Shown: positions 16,929 to 26,425, counted from the first letter of the stretch. The stretch is 64,000 nucleotides of DNA from CAYJBH01 sp964370765 (GCA_964370765.1 CAYJKW010000002.1:14907-78906), one strand, 5' to 3'. A program made the numbers and translations. Notes: generated from the letters alone by a model not told the origin.

Positions 16929-18539
16929 TTATTTGTACTCTATCGGTACACCACGTTGCTCCAACATCTTTATTGTTGCCTCGGTGGTGCTGTTTTTATC
17001 GGCCGTTTTGTAAGGGCCTATGGAGTAGCTTTTTCCTGTTATCTGTGAAATAGCCTCACGTACTATGCGGCTATTTTCCTTTTCTTTGCGCATAAACTCT
17101 AAAAACATTTTGTTACCATCTATCAACACCCTATTATTAGTTTTATCGATATAGGCAGTTGTGTTTATAAGGCTTGCATATGCCAATGGGTTTATATCCT
17201 TTAGCAACTCTACCACCTGCCCCCAGCTATCCATAACCCTTATATCATCGTTATCATCTTCCGGCTCGGTAGCTATAACAGGGGTTTTTGGTTTTGTTGC
17301 AGTAGCCGTTGTCGATGCTGTTTTTGGTGCGACCTGCGGTGCCGGTTGCTGTGGCGGTACAAACTGTTGTACCGGCTGTTGTGCAGCTATCGTGGCTTGT
17401 TGCGGTGCTTGAATTTGTGGCGACGGTATCTGCTGTGGCGGTGCCGCCTGCGGTTGTGCAATCGCAATCTTATCATTTGCCATCTTTAAAAGTGCAAGCG
17501 AAAGCTCCGATTCGGCAGCACCGGTAAGTGCAATTCTATCCAGTGCACTGCAAAGAATATCACTTTGACTAAGCAATAATCGCATGTCAGAGTCTTTATA
17601 GTTTTCGTAGCGCCTGCGCTGTAGTTCCGGCAATGTGCTTAGCAAGTTTATATCTATAGTGGCAAGCATTAGATTTTTATAGTGGTTCATCAACTCCTTT
17701 ATCAGCTGACGCTCGTCCAGCGATCCGCTACGAAGCTGTGAAACTTTTTCCATTAAACCCTTGTTGTCACCTGCCTGAACCATATCGGATATATCAAACA
17801 GGTAGCCACGGTCGGCTATGCCGGCAAGCTCTGAGATACGCTCGGGCGATATATCGGTACCACCACTACTAACTGTATCCAGTAACGAAAGTGCGTCCCT
17901 CATCCCACCGTCGGCAAGGGATGATATAAGCGATGCAGCCTCCTCCGATAGGTCTATACCCTCACAATCGGCAACATGCAGTAAACGACCCTTTATTAAA
18001 TCCGGCTCTATACGCCTAAAGTCAAACCTTTGACACCTTGAAAGAATTGTTGCCGGCACCTTGTGTATCTCGGTGGTGGCAAGCATAAAGATTACATATT
18101 CCGGCGGTTCCTCCATTATCTTTAACAGCGCATTAAATGCCGCCTGAGATAACATATGAACCTCGTCAATAATATAAACACGATATCTGGAAACCGTGGG
18201 TGCGAAGGCAGTTTCTTCACGTAATTCCCTTATAAAGTCTACACCATTGTTTGACGCCGCATCTATCTCCTGTGTATCGATATTCTGGCCTGCCTGCTCG
18301 GCTGTACAGATTTCACATACGCCACAGGCATCACCATCCTCGTTGTTTTTACAGGATATTGCCTTTGCAAATATCTTGGCACAGCTTGTCTTACCGGTGC
18401 CTCGTGTACCACAAAACAGGTAGGCGTGACCTACCCTACCTGTTGCTATCTGATTTTTTAACGCCGTTACTATCGGCTGTTGCCCGACCACATCCTTAAA
18501 CCCGGATGGACGGTATTTTCTGTATAATGCTAAATACAT
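16929..18539 (-). CDS. dnaX: DNA polymerase III subunit gamma/tau
   Basis: Clamp-loader ATPase of the replisome. AAA+ features: Walker A GTRGTGKTS, the zinc cluster CGVCEIC preceded by a Cys, Walker B IIDEVHML, sensor 1 LATTE and the SRC arginine finger motif. A Pro/Gln/Ala-rich linker (about 355-425) leads to a C-terminal domain. I start it at the ATG at 18539 (MYLALYRKYRPSGF), the family's standard N-terminus, giving 536 residues. The frame is open to 18656, but that extra part lies inside the SRP RNA gene and is not protein-like. An AGGTGG site lies upstream. Confidence 0.95.
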   Translation of the reverse strand: MYLALYRKYRPSGFKDVVGQQPIVTALKNQIATGRVGHAYLFCGTRGTGKTSCAKIFAKAISCKNNEDGDACGVCEICTAEQAGQNIDTQEIDAASNNGVDFIRELREETAFAPTVSRYRVYIIDEVHMLSQAAFNALLKIMEEPPEYVIFMLATTEIHKVPATILSRCQRFDFRRIEPDLIKGRLLHVADCEGIDLSEEAASLISSLADGGMRDALSLLDTVSSGGTDISPERISELAGIADRGYLFDISDMVQAGDNKGLMEKVSQLRSGSLDERQLIKELMNHYKNLMLATIDINLLSTLPELQRRRYENYKDSDMRLLLSQSDILCSALDRIALTGAAESELSLALLKMANDKIAIAQPQAAPPQQIPSPQIQAPQQATIAAQQPVQQFVPPQQPAPQVAPKTASTTATATKPKTPVIATEPEDDNDDIRVMDSWGQVVELLKDINPLAYASLINTTAYIDKTNNRVLIDGNKMFLEFMRKEKENSRIVREAISQITGKSYSIGPYKTADKNSTTEATIKMLEQRGVPIEYK

Positions 18540-18568
18540 AGTGCTGTACCACCTGCCATATAGGTTTT

Positions 18569-18718
18569 TAATCATGATGTGACGACGGTGGGCGGCACGG
18601 AGTGCTGTGGCGCACAGGTTAGGCTGCTTAATGCTGCTCGGTTCCCCGCCTGACATGGTTCACGGCCGCCTGTCGCACAGTTCCATACTGCCCACCCTCG
18701 TCACACAGATTAAGGTGC
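18569..18718 (-). ncRNA. ffs: Small bacterial SRP RNA (4.5S-like)
   Basis: RNA core of the signal recognition particle, which binds Ffh for co-translational membrane targeting. The hallmark domain IV reads GTCAGGCGGGGAACCGAGCA on the minus strand (GGAA tetraloop flanked by the asymmetric internal loop). Long outer arms pair: 18690-18705 with 18578-18593, extended by TAATC/GATTA at 18708-18712 and 18569-18573. About 150 nt with no Alu domain, so it is the short type, unlike the 270-nt Bacillus scRNA. Location next to dnaX matches Bacillus. The ends are estimated from the promoter and the closing stem. Confidence 0.93.
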
Positions 18719-21700
18719 TGTATTATTATACACTAATTCCTCTAATTGTGCAAGAGAGTTTTTAATAATCGAAATAGAATTGTCACCTTTGCCCGGGCGT
18801 AACAATAGATGTGGCTTTGTACTGTTAATATATTTTGCCTTACCCTGCATTGCCGATATGAATGGTGCCAGTAGCTGTGGGCTGTATGCATCGGTATAGC
18901 AAATTATCTCGCCCATCTTCTGACCTATCTCATAAAAGCTAAGTCTTGCGGCTGTTACACGCAACAATGATATCTCGCAAAGCCCTGTTGCGCTATCCGG
19001 TACAGGTCCATAGCGATCGGCAAGTTCTGAGAGTATATCCTTTGCATCCTCCGGCGTTTCTATCGCTGCTATTCGTTTATAAATCTCTATTCGGGATGCG
19101 GTATCAGGAATATATTTTTCCGGTATATATGCATCGGCCGATATGTCTATTAGGCACTGTGATTTATCCGGTGCCGGTTTGTAACCTTTCTCTATTGCAA
19201 TTGCAATGTTTAACAGTTTCATATACATCTCGTAGCCTACGCTGGATAGGTGCCCGCTTTGACTTCTTCCAAGTAGGTTTCCTGCACCTCTTATCTGCAG
19301 ATCCCTCATTGCAATTCTAAAACCGCTACCAAAACTTGTAAACTCCCTAATTGCGCTAAGTCGTTTTTCCGCTACCTCACTTACCACCTTATCCCTTTTA
19401 AAGGTAAAATATGCATATGCTTTTCTTGCGCTTCGCCCTACACGCCCCCTCATCTGATAAAGTTGTGACAAACCAAGCCTATCGGCGTCCTCGATAATAA
19501 GGGTATTGCAGTTACGAACATCTACACCTGTCTCGATAATTGTGGTGCAGATAAGTATATCCAACTCGCCGGAGAGTAACCTTGACCAGGCGGAGGAGAG
19601 ATGCTTTTCATCCATCCTACCATGCACAAAGTCTATCGATGCACCCGGAACAAGCTTTGCAATACGAGAGGCGCAAAATTCTATGGTATCTATTCGATTA
19701 TGGATATAGTAAACCTGCCCCCCACGGGATAGCTCTCGTTCTATCGCCGATGAAATAAGGGCATCATCATATTCGGTTACATAGGTTTCTACCGGTTGAC
19801 GCTCATAAGGGGGTTGGTCGATTGTCGAAAGGTCACGTATTCCGGACAGCGCCATATTTAACGTTCTTGGTATCGGTGTAGCCGATAGGGTAAGTACATC
19901 CACCCCTACAAAAAGTTCTTTTAGCCGTTCCTTATGATTTACACCAAACCGCTGTTCCTCGTCAACTATTAAAAGGCCCAGATTTTTAAACTTAACGCTT
20001 TTTTGTATTAGCTTATGCGTTCCGACAACTATATCTATCCTGCCTGATTCAAGGTCACGCAGTGTAAGGTTATTATCCCTTGTACTTCTAAATCGAGACA
20101 AAATACCGGGACGAACCGGAAAATGCTCCATCCGCTCCGCTATCGAGCTGTAGTGTTGCATTGCAAGAATAGTAGTGGGGCAAAGCAGTGCTACCTGCTT
20201 ACCACTTAATATGCATTTAAAGGCGGCGCGCAGTGCAACCTCGGTCTTGCCTACCCCCACATCACCGCATAATAGCCTATCCATTGCATGGGATGACTGC
20301 ATATCTTTTTTAATCTCTTTTACAGCCCTTAGCTGATCATCTGTTTCGTCATATGCAAAGCGCTGTTCAAAATCCGCCTGCCAGTCGTTATCTTTATCAA
20401 AAGCAAAGCCGGGCGCTTCCAGCCGCTTTGCATACAGCTCGATAAGCTCCTTTGCCATCTCCTCGGTTGCTTTTTTTACCTTGCTTTTTGTTCTGCTCCA
20501 GTCAACACCACCAAGGCGAGATAGCTTAACAGATTCCTCGCCCCCACTGTGGCGTGAAAGTAGGTCAAGCTGTGTTGCAGGAATATATAGCGCATCACCC
20601 TTTTGATATTCAAGCATTATATAATCTTTAGTAACACCCTGAATCTCTCGGCTTTTTATTCCTTTATAAATGCCTATGCCGTGATTTTGGTGTACTACAT
20701 AATCACCCGGTGATATATCAGACAAAGAGGAAAGACCCTTTGTCTTTCTTACCTTTTTCTCGGTTACATCACTACGACGACCGGTTATTATCGCCAACCT
20801 TTCATGAGGGAAATCTGCACCCGCCGAAAGATTGCCCTGCTCTACTACTACAACATCGCGTCGGCTATCGGCATTTCGCTCGGTTGTTGCATTTATCCCC
20901 TGAAGGTTAAGTTCCTTTTCTATCGCCATTGCGGCACGCCTTGTACCCACAAGCAGGCGGCACTGATAACCCTTTTTAAGATAGTCGGCCAGATCCTCGA
21001 ACAGACCTTTTGCAACGCCACTCCATACCGGTAAGCGATGGCATAATATGTTAATTCTGCTATCTAAACTAACCCCTTTAATCGAGCGCTCAAAACTTTC
21101 GAATATAAGGACATTATCTTTAATTACCGATGTAAAATCAGATGGTTTTCCGTAGTAGTGCAGTTTTTGCGGTAGATTTAGTCCACTAAGCTGCAGCTTA
21201 GCCCTTTCGTGAGAACTTTCGGCAGCCTCTAATGATGCGGCATAGTCATCCACCACTATTATAGGATTTTCAAGATAGTCTGACAGGCTTCCGTATTGCG
21301 GATATTTTATAGGGTAAAACCTATCTAACGATACCGGCATGATACCGCTTTCAAGCTCTACAAGCTCGTCATAAAAACATTCGACAATCTCTTTTTTATC
21401 CTTGCGACCTTTACAAAAATCGTTAAAGGATTCCAGCACATCCTGTGGGCTTTGAAATATAACCTCCCTTGCCGGCGATATATGAACTTTTTTAATCTTA
21501 TCGTCACGACGCTGGCTAACCACATCGAAGGCCGCCATCTGTTCTATTAAATCTCCCCAAAACTCACAGCGCACAGGACGCTCAAGGTCAGGCGTAAATA
21601 TATCCAGTATTCCACCACGTAGCGAAAACTGCCCCGGTGCCTCAACATTATCTCGCCTTATATACCCTGCCATTACCAAACGTTCACAAAGCTCGGCAAT

Positions 21701-22144
21701 CTTAAAACTTCCGCCTACCTCAAGTGTTATAGTGGCATCACAAAACTGCTGCTTTGTGGGCAGTGGTCGACATAATGCCTCAGCAGTGGTAACAATAATA
21801 TCGGCTCTACCACCTACCATTCTCCCCAGTGCTTCTATACGTCGATACTCATGGCTGTGATTCTGCCCCTGTACATGTGCAAGCACAAGATCTCTACCGG
21901 GTAGGCTACAAGCCCTTCCACCGGTTAACCTATTAAGGTCGTTTGTTAGATTATTACTATCAATATCGGTTGCAGCTACTATCATTAAGGGGCGCTTTGT
22001 CTGTTGCTGTAATGCTGTATAGTAAAATATTCTGCCTGATCTTGGCAAGCCAAAAACACCACAACAACCCCTTGTTGTGGCCTGTAGTAGCTCGGTAAAG
22101 CTTTCACCCTCTACTAGCCTATCTATAAGTGTGGTTTTTTGCAT
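18710..22144 (-). CDS. mfd: Transcription-repair coupling factor Mfd
   Basis: ATP-driven translocase that removes stalled RNA polymerase at lesions and recruits UvrA. The 1144 residues include the UvrB-like N-terminal part (to about 340), the RNA polymerase-interaction domain (about 480-560, DYVVHQNHGIGIYKGI), the helicase core with LLCGDVGVGKTEVALRAAF and box DEEQ in LLIVDEEQRFGV, SATPIPRTL, then RGRVGRS and the C-terminal TRCF domain (about 985-1090). It starts 15 bases after pth. Its last codons contain the SRP RNA promoter, and its stop (18710-18712) falls within the start of that RNA. Confidence 0.97.
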   Translation of the reverse strand: MQKTTLIDRLVEGESFTELLQATTRGCCGVFGLPRSGRIFYYTALQQQTKRPLMIVAATDIDSNNLTNDLNRLTGGRACSLPGRDLVLAHVQGQNHSHEYRRIEALGRMVGGRADIIVTTAEALCRPLPTKQQFCDATITLEVGGSFKIAELCERLVMAGYIRRDNVEAPGQFSLRGGILDIFTPDLERPVRCEFWGDLIEQMAAFDVVSQRRDDKIKKVHISPAREVIFQSPQDVLESFNDFCKGRKDKKEIVECFYDELVELESGIMPVSLDRFYPIKYPQYGSLSDYLENPIIVVDDYAASLEAAESSHERAKLQLSGLNLPQKLHYYGKPSDFTSVIKDNVLIFESFERSIKGVSLDSRINILCHRLPVWSGVAKGLFEDLADYLKKGYQCRLLVGTRRAAMAIEKELNLQGINATTERNADSRRDVVVVEQGNLSAGADFPHERLAIITGRRSDVTEKKVRKTKGLSSLSDISPGDYVVHQNHGIGIYKGIKSREIQGVTKDYIMLEYQKGDALYIPATQLDLLSRHSGGEESVKLSRLGGVDWSRTKSKVKKATEEMAKELIELYAKRLEAPGFAFDKDNDWQADFEQRFAYDETDDQLRAVKEIKKDMQSSHAMDRLLCGDVGVGKTEVALRAAFKCILSGKQVALLCPTTILAMQHYSSIAERMEHFPVRPGILSRFRSTRDNNLTLRDLESGRIDIVVGTHKLIQKSVKFKNLGLLIVDEEQRFGVNHKERLKELFVGVDVLTLSATPIPRTLNMALSGIRDLSTIDQPPYERQPVETYVTEYDDALISSAIERELSRGGQVYYIHNRIDTIEFCASRIAKLVPGASIDFVHGRMDEKHLSSAWSRLLSGELDILICTTIIETGVDVRNCNTLIIEDADRLGLSQLYQMRGRVGRSARKAYAYFTFKRDKVVSEVAEKRLSAIREFTSFGSGFRIAMRDLQIRGAGNLLGRSQSGHLSSVGYEMYMKLLNIAIAIEKGYKPAPDKSQCLIDISADAYIPEKYIPDTASRIEIYKRIAAIETPEDAKDILSELADRYGPVPDSATGLCEISLLRVTAARLSFYEIGQKMGEIICYTDAYSPQLLAPFISAMQGKAKYINSTKPHLLLRPGKGDNSISIIKNSLAQLEELVYNNTAP
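18725..18753 (-). promoter_or_regulatory. SRP RNA promoter embedded in the end of mfd
   Basis: On the minus strand TTGCAC (18748-18753), exactly 17 bases, perfect TATAAT (18725-18730). It lies wholly within the last coding codons of mfd and predicts a start near 18718. Confidence 0.85.
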
Positions 22145-22159
22145 GCCTTATTATTACCG

Positions 22160-22735
22160 TTATTTACTATATAAATTCATGCCCTTCTCAACCTCGCCCT
22201 TTGCAAACAAGGTTATAAAGGATAGTATATCTTCCATACGACTATCAAGCAACTTACGGTCAGCCTTACTAAAATCGGATAGAACATGTCGTGCCATATC
22301 ACCGTCATGTGAGCCAACACCTACCCTTAAGCGACAAAACTCTTCACCGCAATGTGCAATTATACTTTTTATTCCGTTATGTCCTGCGGCAGAACCCTTG
22401 CGTCGCACCCTAAGCTGTGATGTTGGAAGCGCCGCCTCATCGTAGATAACTGTTACTGCATCTATTGGTAGCTTATAATAGTCCATAGCCTTTTTTACGC
22501 TAAGTCCGCTGTTGTTCATAAAGGTCTGTGGTTTTAAAAGTAACACCCTTTTACCATCAAGTTTTATCTCACAGCAAAGCCCATCAAACCTGCGCTTTTT
22601 AAGGCTTTCACCGGCAGAGCTTGCAATATAATCTATCGCTATAAACCCAATGTTATGGCGATTATTCTTGTATTTATCCCCCGGATTGCCAAGTCCGACA
22701 ATAAGGGCATCTATCGCTGATTTCTTGAAAAACAT
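22160..22735 (-). CDS. pth: Peptidyl-tRNA hydrolase
   Basis: Releases peptides from prematurely dropped peptidyl-tRNA to recycle tRNA. 191 residues, normal length. Signature GLGNPGDKYKNNRHNIGF holds the catalytic His (in NRHNIGF), and KPQTFMNNSG, YDEAALPTSQLRVRRKGSAAGHNGIKSI and RLRVGVG follow. Its first base coincides with the last base of prs, so the genes are coupled, as in the conserved Gram-positive glmU-prs-pth-mfd order. Confidence 0.97.
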   Translation of the reverse strand: MFFKKSAIDALIVGLGNPGDKYKNNRHNIGFIAIDYIASSAGESLKKRRFDGLCCEIKLDGKRVLLLKPQTFMNNSGLSVKKAMDYYKLPIDAVTVIYDEAALPTSQLRVRRKGSAAGHNGIKSIIAHCGEEFCRLRVGVGSHDGDMARHVLSDFSKADRKLLDSRMEDILSFITLFAKGEVEKGMNLYSK

Positions 22736-23694
22736 TATACAAACATTGATGATATTGGTTTATCACTGTAGATTCTGGCAATTGCCTCTGCAAAGGTTGG
22801 CGCAACAGTTAAAACCTTAATTTTTTCGCATTGTTTAGCTTTTTCTGTTATATCTATTGTATCTAACAGTACAATTTCATCGATAACACTTTTACATACA
22901 TTTTCTATTGCCTTGCCGGATAACACACCATGAGTTGCACAGGCATTAACACTTCTTGCGCCTCGCTCTTTGATTGCTGCTGCTGCGTTACATAAAGTTC
23001 CGGCAGTATCTATAATATCATCAAGGATAAGTACATCTTTATCCTTAACATCTCCGATAACGTTCATAACCTCTGATACGTTTGCACGGCTACGACGTTT
23101 ATCCACTATAGCAAGCGGTAGTTCCAATCGCTCAGCAAACTTTCTTGCGCGATTAACACTACCAAGATCAGGCGACATTACAACCAGATCATGTTCCCTT
23201 GCCTCAACAAGCTTTTCGTAGTGGTCTATCAGTATCGGCATACCTAGCATATGGTCAAGCGGCATCTCGAAAAAGCCTTGAATCTGTGGCGCATGTAGGT
23301 CCATCGTTAAAACACGGTCGGCGCCTGCTGTTGAGATAAGGTTTGCAACCAATTTTGCCGAGATAGGATCACGAGAACGACTTTTCCTATCCTGCCTTGC
23401 ATAGCCGTAGTAAGGTATAACTGCCGTGATGCGACCTGCCGATGCACGGCGAAACGCATCTATCATTATTAGAAGTTCCATTAGGCTACGATTTACCGGT
23501 TTTGCAAGGCTTTGAACAACAAAAACATCACTACCACGTACACTTTCCTTTATGTATACCGATATTTCACCGTCCGAAAAGGTACCGACTTCACTTTTGC
23601 CTACAGGTAACCCAAGGTGATTTGCTATTGCATGAGCAAGTGCCGGGTTTGAATTAGCTGTGAAAATCTTAATATCCTTACCGTGTAAATTCAT
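22735..23694 (-). CDS. prs: Ribose-phosphate pyrophosphokinase (PRPP synthetase)
   Basis: Makes PRPP from ribose 5-phosphate and ATP for nucleotides, His and Trp. 319 residues with the flexible loop YYGYARQDRKSRSRDPISAK, MDLHAPQIQGFF, the regulatory flexible region VVMSPDLGSVNRA, and the PRPP-binding motif VLILDDIIDTAGTL. It starts 13 bases after the glmU-like gene. Confidence 0.97.
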   Translation of the reverse strand: MNLHGKDIKIFTANSNPALAHAIANHLGLPVGKSEVGTFSDGEISVYIKESVRGSDVFVVQSLAKPVNRSLMELLIMIDAFRRASAGRITAVIPYYGYARQDRKSRSRDPISAKLVANLISTAGADRVLTMDLHAPQIQGFFEMPLDHMLGMPILIDHYEKLVEAREHDLVVMSPDLGSVNRARKFAERLELPLAIVDKRRSRANVSEVMNVIGDVKDKDVLILDDIIDTAGTLCNAAAAIKERGARSVNACATHGVLSGKAIENVCKSVIDEIVLLDTIDITEKAKQCEKIKVLTVAPTFAEAIARIYSDKPISSMFV

Positions 23695-23707
23695 TATTTC
23701 TCCTGTT

Positions 23708-24421
23708 CTACTTCTTTTTATCTATATACTGCTTTAACTTACGTTCTGCCCATCCGGATTTGTTTTGTTGCTGTGCCCTTGCAATTGCAAGTTCCCCGGG
23801 GGCTATATCCTTTGTAATGGTAGATCCGGCTGCTGTATAGGCACCGTCACCCAGATTAACCGGTGCAACAAGATTTGTGTTACAGCCTATGAAACAATAG
23901 TCGCCAATTGTTGTGCGTGCCTTGTTTTGCCCATCATAGTTAACGGTTACAACCCCACAGCCTATGTTACAGTGCCTACCCATATCGGTATCACCTATAT
24001 AGGTTAAATGTGCAATACTACTTCCATCAGATATTCCGGAATTTTTTACCTCGACAAAGTCACCTATCTTAACACTGCGTCCTATATTACAATCGGGGCG
24101 AATATGTACAAAGGGACCAATTTTGCTACTGTCACCTATATTGCTTTTATAACCCTGCGATGCATTAAACACCACATTTTCACCTACTACGCAGTCCTCC
24201 AGCAAGCTATTGGGGCCTATTGTCGATCCAGCACCCACAACAGTATTACCACGCAGAATAGTTCCGGGTAATATCGTGGCTGTTGGTGCAATTTCAACAG
24301 TTTCATCAATTAAAATTCCGCTATCAGACAAAAAAATAACACCATTTTCAAGGTGCCTCAAAAAGGTTGCATCGAAAGATGCTTTTATTGTTTTGTACTG
24401 TTCGACAAAGTCGTTACTCAT
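23708..24421 (-). CDS. GlmU C-terminal acetyltransferase domain, stand-alone
   Basis: Left-handed beta-helix acetyltransferase matching the second half of GlmU, which acetylates glucosamine-1-phosphate in UDP-GlcNAc synthesis. Hexapeptide repeats run from about residue 42 to 215. The GlmU active-site block HIRPDCNIGRSVKIGDF...VKNSGISDGSSIAHLTYIGD and VNYDGQNKARTTIGD is conserved. Only 237 residues, against about 455 for full GlmU: the uridyltransferase half and its LxxGxGTRM motif are absent. The frame is intact with its own promoter and start, so it is not a simple truncation. A separate uridyltransferase must act elsewhere. It sits at the usual glmU position before prs. Confidence 0.85.
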   Translation of the reverse strand: MSNDFVEQYKTIKASFDATFLRHLENGVIFLSDSGILIDETVEIAPTATILPGTILRGNTVVGAGSTIGPNSLLEDCVVGENVVFNASQGYKSNIGDSSKIGPFVHIRPDCNIGRSVKIGDFVEVKNSGISDGSSIAHLTYIGDTDMGRHCNIGCGVVTVNYDGQNKARTTIGDYCFIGCNTNLVAPVNLGDGAYTAAGSTITKDIAPGELAIARAQQQNKSGWAERKLKQYIDKKK

Positions 24422-24458
24422 AATATTGCCACCTCAATACAGTTAGTCTCTGATTAAT

Positions 24459-24487
24459 ATTATACAATAAATCTTTAAATTATTCAA
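24459..24487 (-). promoter_or_regulatory. Promoter of the glmU-like/prs/pth/mfd operon
   Basis: On the minus strand TTGAAT (24482-24487), 17 bases, perfect TATAAT (24459-24464), 37 bases before the start codon. Confidence 0.75.
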
Positions 24488-24504
24488 GTCCTAATGAAAA
24501 TTCT

Positions 24505-25590
24505 TTATTTGTTTTTCATTTCTGACATTCCGATAAGCTTCTCCTGCATTAAAAGTGCTATGACCGTAAGGGTATAGGGCGACCAATGAACAAAATCTGC
24601 AAGTGCATCAAACACGGAGGAAACTGCATTTATAAGCTCGGTATTGCCGGAAAAAAACAGCAAAAGCATAAAGGAGATAGAGGTTACGGTAACCGAAACA
24701 GTAGACATAAAATGCTCTCTTGATGCAGCTAAAACACGACAAAAAAGCCCCTGCTCCTTCGATGTAAAAAAGGCGACCACCCGTGCCACTATTAATATCA
24801 GGAATGAAAAGGCAAATCCGGTAGAGTTAATTAGCATTACACCACTTAACACCGCCGAAAGCTCCACCAACTCGTATCTTTTTTCGCAAGGCTTTGTTAG
24901 CGCCACAAATATCCCATAACCAAACAGAAGTGCAAAAAGTCGGCCCGGCAAAAGTGTTGTGAACCCACTTTCGGTACCAAGAAGTCCAAAAATCAGTACT
25001 ATCTTAACCGCAAGCAGAAGATAGTCATAACGGCTTTTTGGGGATTTTTCGCCAAAAAATGGCAGAACACAGGCAAATGCAAGCAGATTATTACAGCTTA
25101 TAATAAGGCTTATATCTATTGTACCATATGTTCTAAACAGCATAAAATATTGTAGTATCCATATCAGCGGGGGATGAAGCACATCATCCGGCAATAGTTG
25201 CGGCACAGCATATGGCAACCTTGAGTAGGTTAAAATATATTCAAGACCCGGCAACCAGTAGCTATATATTTCCTCATCACCGGTATAGACATACCGACCA
25301 ATCAGTGTTGATACAACAAAAAGAATGACTATCACCATTATTGGTGAAGAAAAAAGGTTTTTTTTAGCTTTATGACGTTTTACAAGACAATAGGCAACAC
25401 ATAGTATTGAAAAAGCGGTTAAAAGGTAATACCCTATCGCCATTAATCCAGCAATACTGAAAAGATATAACACCAGTATCACGCTTAGTAGTACCGTCAT
25501 AAATATGCCGGATACCGGCAGATCAAGGTAGCTGGATACCGCTACCGTTATAACAACTAATATTGTGAAACCCAAAATAAAAGAAACCAC
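24505..25590 (-). CDS. Polytopic membrane protein, possibly GT-C glycosyltransferase-like
   Basis: 361 residues, mostly membrane: about nine to ten hydrophobic segments. An acidic patch TGDEEIYSYWLPG (about 103-115) followed by SRLPYAVPQ and LHPPLIWILQYF between segments resembles the first extracytoplasmic loop of GT-C lipid-linked sugar transferases, but no family can be named with confidence. The start is GTG at 25590 (a ribosome site GGGG lies just before it); no nearby ATG is in frame. It follows flagellin by 55 bases, so it may ride on the flagellin transcript. Any role in glycosylation is inference. Confidence 0.6.
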   Translation of the reverse strand: MVSFILGFTILVVITVAVSSYLDLPVSGIFMTVLLSVILVLYLFSIAGLMAIGYYLLTAFSILCVAYCLVKRHKAKKNLFSSPIMVIVILFVVSTLIGRYVYTGDEEIYSYWLPGLEYILTYSRLPYAVPQLLPDDVLHPPLIWILQYFMLFRTYGTIDISLIISCNNLLAFACVLPFFGEKSPKSRYDYLLLAVKIVLIFGLLGTESGFTTLLPGRLFALLFGYGIFVALTKPCEKRYELVELSAVLSGVMLINSTGFAFSFLILIVARVVAFFTSKEQGLFCRVLAASREHFMSTVSVTVTSISFMLLLFFSGNTELINAVSSVFDALADFVHWSPYTLTVIALLMQEKLIGMSEMKNK

Positions 25591-25645
25591 CCACTACCCC
25601 AACACATTTTGTTATATGTAGGAATACAGGTGGCTTTAACTTTTA

Positions 25646-26425
25646 TTATTGTAAAAGTTGTAGTATAAGTCCTGATGATTGATTATACTGCGACATCATT
25701 GCAAGCGAGCTGTTTTGCAGAAGGTTGTCACGAGTCATGCTTAATAGTTCCATTGCATAGTTTGTGTCACCTATTCTACTTCCTGCCGCTATTAGGTTCA
25801 TGTTTGTAACCTCAAGGTTTGCTATATTATGCTGCAAACGATTTTCGGTAGCACCTATATCACCCCTCATATCGGAAAGGGCCGAAGATGCCGCCTTAAC
25901 ATTCTCTAGTGATTCATTCGCACTCTCTACCGAGGAAAGGTCTATTTCCGGCACCATCAGTTCAGATAGAGTTAGGCTAACCCCATCCTCTGCACTTATC
26001 ACGAACTCCTCACCGGCAAATATCTGTTTGTTGTTAAACGTTGTATGCTCGGTTAGCCTTGTAATCTCCTCAGAAATTGCATCTGCCTCAAGCTGTAGCG
26101 CATTACGCTCCTGTTCGCCCATAATACTGCTCGATGCCCTAAGCGATAGCTCAGATAACCTTGAATACATTTCTGATACTGATGATGCAACACCGTCCGC
26201 AGTTTGAAGGTAGGATATAGAATCCTGCATGTTCACCGATGTAGTCGAAAGACCGGTCTGCATTGCATACATCTTTTGTAGTATGGCAAGTCCGGCCGCA
26301 TCATCTGCGCTACGATTCACCCTATATCCGGTAGATAGTTTTTCTACGGTACCGGCAAGGCTAACATTATTGTTTTTTAGGTTGTTTAGGACATTAAGGC
26401 CTATCGAGCTGCTGTTGATATTCAT
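25646..26425 (-). CDS. fliC: Flagellin, short (D0/D1 only)
   Basis: Main filament subunit, exported with FliS. The N-terminal helices (MNINSSSIGLNVLNNLKNNNVSLAGTV...) and C-terminal helices (RIGDTNYAMELLSMTRDNLLQNSSLAMM) are both complete, but only about 40 residues lie between them, so the variable surface domains D2/D3 are absent. At 259 residues it is near the minimum for a working flagellin. The segment SRLSELSLRASS at the D1 site keeps the Arg, Glu and Leu spacing of the TLR5-recognised flagellin motif. A sigma-28 type -10 lies upstream. The gene is far from fliD-fliS. Confidence 0.94.
   Translation of the reverse strand: MNINSSSIGLNVLNNLKNNNVSLAGTVEKLSTGYRVNRSADDAAGLAILQKMYAMQTGLSTTSVNMQDSISYLQTADGVASSVSEMYSRLSELSLRASSSIMGEQERNALQLEADAISEEITRLTEHTTFNNKQIFAGEEFVISAEDGVSLTLSELMVPEIDLSSVESANESLENVKAASSALSDMRGDIGATENRLQHNIANLEVTNMNLIAAGSRIGDTNYAMELLSMTRDNLLQNSSLAMMSQYNQSSGLILQLLQ

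Noticed and set aside
18540..18656. Upstream extension of dnaX to an earlier ATG
   Set aside because: It lies in the SRP RNA gene and does not resemble DnaX; the normal N-terminus starts at 18539.
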